Assembly (NCBI GenBank): GCA_006226225.1
Contig: SBHI01000165.1
Location: 1 to 9,236, forward strand
Source of the DNA: Alphaproteobacteria bacterium
GTDB taxonomy: Bacteria; Pseudomonadota; Alphaproteobacteria; Micavibrionales; CSBR16-224
Length of the DNA stretch: 9,236 nucleotides
Direction: 5' to 3'
The stretch's first letter is position 1. The number at the start of each line of letters is the position of its first letter. The position numbers and the translations under genes are program-made. The notes beneath the pieces are model-generated. The model saw nothing but the letters and a program-made list of their open reading frames with translations. It was not told where the DNA came from and did not search any database. This document shows, in pieces, positions 1 to 7,200 of this stretch.

Positions 1-48
1 CGGCGCATTCATATTGTCGACGGTAAAATTACCGATATCAAAAAATGA
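1..48 (+). CDS. C-terminal end of a probable ABC transporter ATP-binding protein (partial)
   Basis: Frame 1 is open from the window edge and ends at TGA 46-48, giving the 15 residues RRIHIVDGKITDIKK. The pattern of a basic residue, I-H, hydrophobic residues and then D-G-K-I is typical of the extreme C-terminus of ABC ATPases of the LolD/MacB/FtsE kind, where it follows the H-loop and the final 'A-D-R' strand. No Walker or signature motif is inside the window, so this rests on tail similarity alone. Its stop lies one nucleotide from the stop of the convergent minus-strand gene, which supports this being a real gene end. Other proteins can end in a similar 'DGKI' strand. Confidence 0.5.
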   Translation, partial: RRIHIVDGKITDIKK

Positions 49-49
49 A

Positions 50-919
50 CTAGCGTTTTGAAGCCGGCGCCTTTTGTCCCTTGGCTGCCGGCTTGCTTTC
101 CTGTGGCCCGCCGGGTGCCGTCAATTTTGCCAGCCTATCAAAAACATCTTCTATCGGCTGTCTTTCCAAATAGCGCTCATCACTTAGAACAATAAACAGA
201 TCCTGACCGCCCCGTCCGAAATCCCAAGCGAGGTTGGTCATGACTTTACTAGGAGAAGGCCCATCCCCCTGCACCTTCTTCGCCAGAGATTTTGATAATG
301 TCTCAAGTTTTTCCGCGGCTTCCTTATGTCCCTCCTGCGCCAGGATTCCTCCCGCTTTCCCGAAAAGATCCATAGCCGCCCGTTTAAACCCTTGTGCGGA
401 GTCCACACCTTGCGACATTGCATTCGCGACATAGGCGGGGTTATTAATGACACCGTTAACCGCTTCATGTTCATTATTGTAAAGCATCTGCGCAGCCATC
501 CAAAAACCCTGTGCCTGCTGCAAAATTTGCGGGTCACGCTCTGATCCGACATATTTAAAAACATCATCGTCATAACGCACATAATCATCCGGCGGAACTT
601 TCTCTTTTTTTTCGCGTCGTTCCTGCATCTGCTCAGAAAGAGTTTCAGCTTTCTCTGCCAAAGTCAGCGTGCGTTCCGCTGCTTGCGCAACCAAAAGCGC
701 CGTCTTCGTATCTGCGGAAATCACACCCAGATCCATCGCAACCAACCCCGTCGGCTTGCCTTCGTATTCTTCAGGATGTTTACCGGCCTGCTCGAAAAGG
801 TCTTTAATACGACTATCACCAATTACATTTTCAATGATTTCGCCCAGCCTTTTACCGAACACGGCACGCATCTCTTGCGCGGGGGTTGCTTTGGCATCAA
901 ATTTCGATTCGATCGACAT
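50..919 (-). CDS. Hypothetical soluble, mostly helical protein (289 aa)
   Basis: I do not recognise this family. The protein has no signal peptide and no membrane segment, so it is probably cytoplasmic. The sequence is rich in Ala, Glu, Lys and Gln and looks predominantly helical. A strongly charged stretch at about residues 85-108 (LAEKAETLSEQ, then ERREKKEK) could be a coiled coil. The last 20 residues are a low-complexity Pro/Ala/Lys/Ser tail that is probably disordered. The ATG at 919-917 is preceded by a good Shine-Dalgarno GAGGG about 10 nt upstream. A consensus TATAAT (minus strand) lies in the 70-nt gap from the acyltransferase gene, so it may have its own promoter as well as read-through from the two upstream genes. 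The ORF length, its ribosome site and its fit between neighbours make it a real gene; its function is unknown. Confidence 0.8.
   Translation of the reverse strand: MSIESKFDAKATPAQEMRAVFGKRLGEIIENVIGDSRIKDLFEQAGKHPEEYEGKPTGLVAMDLGVISADTKTALLVAQAAERTLTLAEKAETLSEQMQERREKKEKVPPDDYVRYDDDVFKYVGSERDPQILQQAQGFWMAAQMLYNNEHEAVNGVINNPAYVANAMSQGVDSAQGFKRAAMDLFGKAGGILAQEGHKEAAEKLETLSKSLAKKVQGDGPSPSKVMTNLAWDFGRGGQDLFIVLSDERYLERQPIEDVFDRLAKLTAPGGPQESKPAAKGQKAPASKR
61..94 (+). terminator. Possible weak hairpin terminator for the convergent ABC gene
   Basis: Perfect 8-bp inverted repeat AAGCCGGC (61-68) and GCCGGCTT (87-94) around an 18-nt loop, 13 nt past the TGA of the plus-strand gene. It lies inside the 3' coding end of the minus-strand gene. 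Only a poor T-rich stretch follows (GCTTTCC), so it is at best a weak or Rho-assisted terminator, and it may only be the repeated Ala-Gly/Pro-Ala coding of the tail. Confidence 0.25.
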
Positions 920-972
920 ACGGACTTTTCCCTCATATTATTTATAAACATAGGTAAAACAACTTCTTGATG

Positions 973-978
973 ATTATA
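973..978 (-). promoter_or_regulatory. Candidate -10 element upstream of the 919-50 gene
   Basis: Read on the minus strand this is TATAAT, a perfect sigma-70 type -10 hexamer, in the 70-nt gap between the acyltransferase stop and the next gene. It would give a leader of roughly 45 nt that includes the GAGGG ribosome site. No convincing -35 hexamer is seen 16-18 nt upstream, so this is only a candidate. Confidence 0.3.
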
Positions 979-989
979 TATGGAAACAG

Positions 990-2078
990 TTAACTTTTCC
1001 TGAAGGAAAGCTTTCTCCTGAACCAGCCTAAACGACGCTCGGAGATTTCCGCAGTGGCAAAGCACAACAGCAACACGGCAAAAAGCAAAACACCCTGCCG
1101 CACATACTTTTCCATCCCGTCCGGAAGAAGCGCATCAAAAAACTGCAAGGCCGGATAGTGTATAATATAAATCGTGAATGTCGCTCCCGCACACCATCTT
1201 ACTGCAGCGGCGGCGCGCGTTCCTAAATTAAAGTCTTTATGCTGCGCCAATGCCGCAACACCGATCAAATGCAGCGCCACCAATGCACCGATCAGCGTGT
1301 TCCATAAAAACTCATCTGAAAATCCGAACAACACCTTTACAACCGCCTGCCCAAAAACGGCTTCCGTTCCCGCCAGTAAAATATGCGGCAGACCCGCCCA
1401 AAGGCATCCGGCATAAAACAGCACCGGCACAACAGCCATACCCCATGCCTGCGGCACTGTCAGCGCCACATCCTGTTTAATCACTTTATAAACCGCAATC
1501 CCCAACAGCCAAACAGGCAGCAAGAGCAATACCGAAATCCCCGCAAAAAAACAGAACAAGACCAATAGTCCTGCGCGCCACCCGCCGCGCAAATAAAATG
1601 CCGCACCAAAAATCAGATAGTAAGCTGCCTCATAACTAAGCGACCAATATGGGCCGTTTGTTCCAATCCGGAATCCCAGTAATCCCCATTCGTTACTGAA
1701 CGTCCAGCCCCGCAGCAACTGTTCCCAGACCGGGGCGGCATTATACCACCAACCGTCGTAGACAGCGGGAGCAATCCGGCTACCAACGCCGTCCATCAGC
1801 ACTGTCAAAAGCAGCGCCGGTATGACGACAGAGTAAAGACGAGTTGCGCGGCTGAACGCATATTGCCGCAGTGTTTTATCTTTCACCTCCGCCGTATAGG
1901 AAATCACCAGACCCGACAGGACGAAAAAAAACACGACGGCATCACTGCCCAGATTCAAATCACGGATAAACAGGTAATCACCATCGGTAAAACGCGGATA
2001 AGCAAAATGCGAAAATAGAACCAGCAAAGCAGCAAGAAAGCGGAGTAAATCAAGATAAAGGGAGAAAAAACGCGTCAT
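990..2078 (-). CDS. Acyltransferase family 3 (OafA/YrhL-like) integral membrane protein
   Basis: A 362-residue multi-pass inner-membrane protein of the acyltransferase-3 family. These enzymes move acyl groups, often acetyl, onto sugars, lipids or other envelope molecules. Family signatures are visible. The first helix is LDLLRFLAALLVLFSHF, with Arg13 and the conserved His24. Next come GSDAVVFFFVLSGLVIS (44-60), the basic loop FSRATRLY (75-82) and YWSLSYEAAYYL (144-155), a variant of the usual W-S-L-x-x-E motif. About ten hydrophobic segments span the protein and a basic tail (RRLGWFRRK) ends it. Length is normal for a stand-alone member with no SGNH domain. The start ATG overlaps the TGA of the desaturase gene (ATGA) and has GGAG 9 nt upstream, so translation is probably coupled. 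The substrate cannot be told from sequence; the pairing suggests a lipid or glycolipid. Confidence 0.88.
   Translation of the reverse strand: MTRFFSLYLDLLRFLAALLVLFSHFAYPRFTDGDYLFIRDLNLGSDAVVFFFVLSGLVISYTAEVKDKTLRQYAFSRATRLYSVVIPALLLTVLMDGVGSRIAPAVYDGWWYNAAPVWEQLLRGWTFSNEWGLLGFRIGTNGPYWSLSYEAAYYLIFGAAFYLRGGWRAGLLVLFCFFAGISVLLLLPVWLLGIAVYKVIKQDVALTVPQAWGMAVVPVLFYAGCLWAGLPHILLAGTEAVFGQAVVKVLFGFSDEFLWNTLIGALVALHLIGVAALAQHKDFNLGTRAAAAVRWCAGATFTIYIIHYPALQFFDALLPDGMEKYVRQGVLLFAVLLLCFATAEISERRLGWFRRKLSFRKS
2075..2078 (-). other. ATGA stop/start overlap (translational coupling)
   Basis: On the minus strand ATGA serves as the start codon of the acyltransferase (2078-2076) and the stop codon TGA of the desaturase (2077-2075). 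With GGAG inside the end of the upstream gene, this is the usual layout for coupled translation of two proteins needed together. Confidence 0.85.
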
Positions 2079-3052
2079 TTTTTCTTTCTCCGCCTTTTCA
2101 GCGCTTTCCAGCTGTCGCGGAACGGCACCAGCAAGGCCGCTTTCAATGTCGGATGCGGCTGCACAATTCTTTCATTGGATGTGCTGCTTTTGGAAATGCC
2201 GAATTTCAACTCCTCGCGTCCGGCAGGGATATAGATTGTGCCAAAGATCCAATCCCACAAGGCAAAAATCTCACCATAGTTTTTGTTGTGATGCCGCGGT
2301 TCCAGAGAATGGTGAATTTGGTGCTGTGCGGGTGAAATAAGGATTTTCTCCCAAAACGGGCCATAGCTGAACCAAATATGACTGTGCCGGAAATTCGATC
2401 CCAATGCGTTAAACAGAAAATAAAAAACATTCACACCGGCGATCAGTGTCAGTTCTATTTTCCCTACCAGAAACACCAGCGCCAAACCGGAGAAAATACC
2501 GATAAAAATATTTTTTACAAAACTCGAAATCAATTCATAAACCGGATGTTTACGGTACAGCGTTACCGGTGTCATTACCTCTGCACTGTGATGCACAGCA
2601 TGAAACGGCCAGAACACCGGCAGTTCGTGATGCAGCCTGTGCACCCAGTACACGCAAAAATCACGAATAAGCGTAATTACAACCGTCACCAGCAGAACGC
2701 GCCCGAATGTCAGAGGTTTTGTCGATACCTCGCCGCCGATGGCAAGCATCGTCAGCCCCGCAAACAGAGTCATCACCACGATCATATTAAAGGCCTTCGC
2801 CGCTGTCAGAACCTGCCCCAGCAAAAACAGTTTGATATCGATGACATGTGACGGATGAAAATAAATGTCTTTGGGAAACAACCACCTGAAAAAACCCTGC
2901 CCGCCATGCAAGTCATGCCGCTTGTGGTAAAGATAAATCAAAAACGCCATCACAAGGAATGGCAGCAGGTAAAGCGGATGAAAGCGCAGGTCAGGGTCGA
3001 CCAGCGCGGATAAAAATGACAGGAAATGGTCAAGCGGGCTTTGCTGTTCCAT
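2075..3052 (-). CDS. Sterol desaturase / fatty acid hydroxylase family membrane protein
   Basis: A 325-residue membrane di-iron oxygenase of the fatty acid hydroxylase superfamily (sterol desaturase family). Members hydroxylate or desaturate lipids with oxygen at the membrane face. The histidine clusters that bind the two irons are visible: HRLHH at 138-142, HAVHH at 151-155, and HQIHH at 244-248 followed by a further HH at 254-255, with an extra FRHSH at 221-225. Hydrophobic helices lie before and between the clusters (about 25-42, 76-105, 117-136, 180-218). The C-terminus is a very basic KRRRKKK. The ATG at 3052-3050 has only a poor ribosome site (ACAGG directly adjacent); ATG at 3060 is out of frame. 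It is the first gene of the minus-strand block and overlaps the acyltransferase. The substrate is unknown; bacterial relatives act on hopanoid, carotenoid, ornithine-lipid or alkylglycerol-type molecules. Confidence 0.9.
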   Translation of the reverse strand: MEQQSPLDHFLSFLSALVDPDLRFHPLYLLPFLVMAFLIYLYHKRHDLHGGQGFFRWLFPKDIYFHPSHVIDIKLFLLGQVLTAAKAFNMIVVMTLFAGLTMLAIGGEVSTKPLTFGRVLLVTVVITLIRDFCVYWVHRLHHELPVFWPFHAVHHSAEVMTPVTLYRKHPVYELISSFVKNIFIGIFSGLALVFLVGKIELTLIAGVNVFYFLFNALGSNFRHSHIWFSYGPFWEKILISPAQHQIHHSLEPRHHNKNYGEIFALWDWIFGTIYIPAGREELKFGISKSSTSNERIVQPHPTLKAALLVPFRDSWKALKRRRKKK

Positions 3053-3172
3053 CCTGTCATTTTAACACGAAAACTTTAAGAAAGACCTGCAAAATAAATC
3101 TCGAATATATGCAACCATCGTAAAATAAGTGATTTCCATCCACCATATCTTATAGTAGTGTGTAGGGAAAAA

Positions 3173-3274
3173 ATGCACGTTAACATGTATTTAATAATAT
3201 CAGTGATATTCTCACACAAATTCAGCACAAAACCCGTTCCCGGCGCGGAACTTCAACGAATATATTTTTTTTAA
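3173..3274 (+). CDS. Possible 33-aa leader peptide ORF
   Basis: ATG 3173 to TAA 3272-3274 gives a 33-residue peptide beginning MHVNMYLIISVIF and ending RIYFF. It has a much better ribosome site (AGGG at 3164-3167, 5 nt from ATG) than the larger gene 14 nt downstream, which has none. The peptide has a short hydrophobic N-terminal stretch but matches nothing I recognise. It could be a leader whose translation helps start the next gene by reinitiation, or a chance ORF in AT-rich DNA. The palindrome at 3196-3210 lies inside it, which argues somewhat for non-coding regulatory DNA. Confidence 0.25.
   Translation: MHVNMYLIISVIFSHKFSTKPVPGAELQRIYFF
3196..3210. promoter_or_regulatory. Perfect 15-nt palindrome, candidate operator
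   Basis: AATATCAGTGATATT has perfect 7-nt arms around a central G. Its inner 11 nt, TATCAGTGATA, equal the core of the classical TetR operator tetO2; the flanks differ. Such compact dyads usually bind dimeric helix-turn-helix repressors. It lies 79 nt upstream of the repeat-protein start and 143 nt upstream of the divergent desaturase start, so it could govern either. No regulator gene is in the window. Confidence 0.4.
3236..3251 (+). other. Short inverted repeat (hairpin) in the leader of the repeat-protein gene
   Basis: GTTCC (3236-3240) and GGAAC (3247-3251) flank a GC-rich 6-nt loop, an island of G+C in AT-rich DNA. A run of eight T (3265-3272) begins 13 nt later. That gap is too long for a canonical intrinsic terminator, but the pair could act as a weak attenuator or a protein-binding dyad. 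Confidence 0.25.
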
Positions 3275-3288
3275 AAATTTTATAAGTC

Positions 3289-4236
3289 ATGGCAAGCACG
3301 ATACAAAAAACAGGCATTTTTATCCTATCCCTCTTCACAGCCGGGATCATCGCTACTGTTGCGCTGGCTAACAACACAACCCCCTCCCATGTTTATCAAG
3401 AGACCGAGAGGTTATTAGCCGCACTTAGAAGTATCGGGCAAATCAACGAAAAAGCCTATAACGCTTATGTGCCTGACACATCATTACGTCACCCCCGTCA
3501 TGTTCTGCAAAAAGCGCGAGAATGTAACATGCTTGTCACTAAAATACTGGAAAACAATGATATCACCCCGCGTGCCTTTCCTGAAAGATCGTCTCCGTCG
3601 GAGATACGCCCTGCCGATGTAAAAAAAGGCGTTACCCATATCGTTGAACAGCTCCAAGCGCTGAAAACTTCCGATCAGAATGAGGCAAACACAGAATCTC
3701 CGCCGGTATCTGGCAAACTTCCGAGTGATGTTTATAACAATCTGAAACATATATGCGATTCCCTGACTGTGGAAATCATTCCGTCTGATGTTTACAGGAT
3801 TGCCAGCGCTATCAGAGATAACGCCATCATGATATACAGACAGCGCGGCGGCGACGTGGAAGAGCTGCCTCCACTACTGCGCGTATCAGGAAAAGAGCCG
3901 GAAGATGTTTACCGCGAAACATGGAGCTTCATGGACAATCTGCGCATACTAGCCTTGCATCCGGATTTCGCCATTCCCGGCGGGGTTATCCTGCCTGACC
4001 AGGAACAGTGGCATATCAAACCGCAAAACGTCATCGGATTGATGAATGATGCGCTGGCTGAAACCGAAACAATCGAATATGTGCTGGGTATGAACAACCG
4101 GGCGCAAATCCCCCCTTTTGTTGCCGGAAAAATACCGTCCGATGTTTTTGCCGTGATCTATCAGGCAAACCGGATTGTTGAGAAGATTATCGATTCTGAA
4201 AATGAACGCATAAAAGAAATTAAGGGCGAGCAATAG
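3289..4236 (+). CDS. Exported protein with eight P-x-x-V (PSDVY) motif repeats
   Basis: A 315-residue protein I do not recognise. Residues 1-27 form a Sec signal peptide (MASTIQKT, hydrophobic core, cleavage after A-L-A at 25-27), so the mature form is probably periplasmic. It is built from a repeated unit opening with P-x-[DHN]-V-[YFLKI], with Pro at residues 32, 69, 108, 145, 165, 204, 245 and 283. Spacing is 37-41 residues except one of 20. The best copies share a longer V-[SA]-G-K-x-P-[SE]-D-V-[YF] at 140-149 (one residue shorter), 199-208 and 278-287. Each motif is followed by an amphipathic, probably helical segment. There is no Shine-Dalgarno before ATG 3289; it is kept because an in-frame stop lies just upstream and the signal peptide starts there. 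The kinase begins 2 nt after its stop, so a shared task, such as ligand binding or regulation of the CHASE sensor, is inferred. Its biochemical role is unknown. Confidence 0.82.
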   Translation: MASTIQKTGIFILSLFTAGIIATVALANNTTPSHVYQETERLLAALRSIGQINEKAYNAYVPDTSLRHPRHVLQKARECNMLVTKILENNDITPRAFPERSSPSEIRPADVKKGVTHIVEQLQALKTSDQNEANTESPPVSGKLPSDVYNNLKHICDSLTVEIIPSDVYRIASAIRDNAIMIYRQRGGDVEELPPLLRVSGKEPEDVYRETWSFMDNLRILALHPDFAIPGGVILPDQEQWHIKPQNVIGLMNDALAETETIEYVLGMNNRAQIPPFVAGKIPSDVFAVIYQANRIVEKIIDSENERIKEIKGEQ

Positions 4237-4238
4237 CG

Positions 4239-7200
4239 ATGGAAAAACAGCGACGATTATATGCGCTGATACCGGGCGTTACCGTTTTGCTGATGGGAAT
4301 AACCGTCATAGCAGGGTGGTATATGGAGAACAGCCTTCTTATTCAAGTACATCCTGATTTTGCGCCGATGCAGTACAATACGGCATTCTGTTTCCTTTTA
4401 AGCGCTGCCGGTCTTGTCCTGTTATCTTTGGGTTACGTCTTTCCCGCCAAAATTGCAGGCGGGGCAGCCCTGACTTTTAGTAGCCTCACGATGTCCCAAT
4501 ATATCCTCAACATCAATCTCGGCATCGACACCCTCTTTGTCGAGACGGACATCATGACAAAAACCTCGCATCCGGGCAGGATGGCACCGAATACAGCGCT
4601 TTGTTTTGCACTGGCCGGTCTTGCCCTGATTTTTAGCAACAAAAAAAATATCTTTGTCAGCTTATCTTTTTCCGTCCTGCTGATGTCGTTACTGGCTTTA
4701 ACGGGATACCTTATCAGAACGGAGCAAATTTACGGCTGGGGTAGCCTAACGCGCATGGCCATCCATACGGCCTCCGGTTTCTTCATTTTGGGAAGCGGTC
4801 TTCTCGCATCAGGAATAAAAGACCGTGACCAGTCTTTTGATGTCTGGCAGGTCACCCCAATGGCTGTGGCTATTACCGGCGTGGTTCTGACGTTTTTTGC
4901 ATGGGCAGGTGCAAAGGAAGCCGTGCATGAGCAAAACCAGCAATATTTTGAAACGCTGGTTGTGGAAACGGAGGAAACACTTAAAACCCGCTTCAAACTC
5001 TATGAACAAAGCCTATGGGGTGCGGCAGGCTTTATTAATGCCTCTGACTTTGTCAGCTCTTTCGAATGGAAAAACTATATGGACACGCTACAGGTCAAGA
5101 AGCATTTACCGGGTGTTGCCGGAATCGGCTTTATAGATTATGTGCGGGGCGCTGATTTAAACGCTTATCTTGAAAAAATCCGCGAAAGTGACGACATGCC
5201 GGATTTTGTAAACCGTCCGAATACGTTTTACCCCGACAAATTCATTGTCAGGCATATTTACCCCAAAGAGAGTAATCAGGATTCGCTCGGGCTTGATATC
5301 GGCTATGAAATCCACCGCCGCGTCGCTGCAGAACGGGCACGTGACACGGGAACGGCTGCCCTGACAAAAATTATCTATTTTTCAAAAGACGGGGTACGGG
5401 ATCCCGGATTTATGATGATGGTGCCTGTATATATCGGCAAAACAACGCCTGAAAACATTAAAGAACGCCGCGAGAAGATACAAGGCTGGGTTTATGAACC
5501 CTTTATCGGGGAAGATTTTCTCCGCGAGCTGGCAAGCGTCTCGCGCGGCCAAGTTGATATGATGGTTTATGACGGTTCCATTACACGCCCGGAATCACTT
5601 ATTTACGGCGGAGAACATATACCGGGCGATTTTCTCGACATCGCACATAAAATGCAGTCACGCATTCTGGTCGCCGGACGGGTCTGGACGATTGACTGGC
5701 ATTCCACCCGCGGGTTCAAAGCGCCTTCCAGTACAAAAACACCCTATCTTATCCTTCTGGTCGGCTTCCTGTTTACCGCGCTGATTTATGCCGTCTTCGA
5801 CCAACTACTGCGCCAAAAAACTGCGGTACAGAACACTTTGCGCCTGCGTGAAAAAATGACGGGGATCGAAGAAACGCAAAAATTTCTGCAGGCAATTCTT
5901 GATAACACTGCGGAAGGGCTGATTGTTATTGACGGCAAAGGCAGCGTTATCAGCTTTAACAATGCCTGCATCCGCATTTTCGGCTATGAACCGGAAGAGG
6001 TTATCGGCAGAAATGTAAAAATGCTGATGCCCAACCCCTATCAGTCTGCGCATGATGGCTATTTAAAAAATTACATGTCGGGCGGCGCTGCAAAAATCAT
6101 CGGTACTTTGGGAAGAGAATTTGAAGGTCTGCATAAAGACGGAGAGTCATTTCCAATCGAACTGGCCGTCACAGAAATTTCAACCGGCGAAGACCGCTTT
6201 TTCTGCGGTATTGTCCGTGATATTTCGGAAAGAAAAGAAGCGGAAGAGGAGCTGAAAGCCGCACAGCTGGACGCAGAAGAAGCCAATCGGGCCAAGTCGG
6301 AATTTCTAGCGCATATGTCGCACGAATTGCGCACGCCGATGAACAGCATTATCGGCATGACCCGCCTGATGTATGAGGACAACTCTATGTCCGACGAACA
6401 TCGTGAGATGACCGGTATCGTTTACCGTTCTGCCGATAACCTGCTGGATATCCTCAATGACATCCTTGACCTGTCAAAGATCGAGGCCAATGAACTTGAT
6501 TTGGAATCAATCCCCTTTTCCCTCCATGAAGTTGTCAACAACCTCATGGAAACAATGATGGCAATCAGCAGCAGCAAAGGCCTCCATCTGTCCTGCCGCT
6601 ATGAGGGTGATGATATCCCTTATCTGCGCGGTGACCCGCTGCGGGTTGGGCGCATCCTGATGAATCTGGTAAGCAATGCCGTAAAATACACAAATGACGG
6701 CGAGGTCGAAGTCATTATCTCGGCAAACCGACTGAACGACCATACTATAGAGACCCGCCTTGCCGTAAAAGACACTGGTATCGGCATCGCCGAAGACAAG
6801 CTGGACCGCGTTTTTGATAAATTTGCACAGGCCGACAGCACCATTACACGGCGCTTCGGCGGCACGGGGCTGGGGCTAAATATTACAAAACAGCTTATCC
6901 ATATGATGAGCGGCACAATCTCTGTTGAAAGCGTTCTGGATGAGGGGTCTGTCTTTACAGCCGTTATTCCTTTCACCATCGCAGATGAGCGCCCAACCGT
7001 TAAACGGCAGGCGCTGCACCGTAACGAGGAGGATTTCCTGCTAATTTCGGAACGGAAACCGCTGCATACGGCAAAATTCCTGCTTGCGGAAGATCACAAA
7101 TTGAATCAGGCCTATATGCAAAAATTATTCGACCGGGAAAACATCCCCCATATCGATATTGTCGATAACGGCGCAGAGGCTCTTGAGGCTTACGAAAACC

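Larger units (their letters stand above)
3053..3288. promoter_or_regulatory. AT-rich divergent intergenic region
   Basis: 236 nt between the minus-strand desaturase and the plus-strand repeat-protein gene. It must carry promoters for both directions. Plus-strand candidates are -10-like TATAGT (3151-3156) and TATATT (3261-3266), and -35-like TTAACA (3180-3185); none pairs at ideal spacing. On the minus strand a -10-like TATATT occurs (3109-3104). It also contains a 15-nt palindrome, a short GC-rich hairpin, a run of eight T and a possible leader ORF, listed separately. No tRNA or known riboswitch fold was recognised. Confidence 0.5.

Noticed and set aside
21..34. Inverted repeat CGGTAA / TTACCG
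   Set aside because: It lies within the coding end of the ABC gene, has an almost loop-less 6-bp stem, and is followed by A rather than T on the plus strand.
994..1010. Small hairpin at the end of the acyltransferase gene
   Set aside because: A stem of five to six mostly A-T pairs without a following U-tract on the minus strand; not credible as a terminator.
2378..2851. 157-codon open frame on the plus strand
   Set aside because: It is antisense to the desaturase histidine-box region; its many His, Gln and Arg residues reflect the opposite strand.
3236..3272. Hairpin plus T8 run as an intrinsic terminator
   Set aside because: The stem is only 5 bp and the T run starts 13 nt after it, too far for a standard terminator.
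3053..3288. CRISPR, tRNA or attachment site in the intergenic region
   Set aside because: No direct repeats with spacers, no cloverleaf arms and no duplicated target site were seen.
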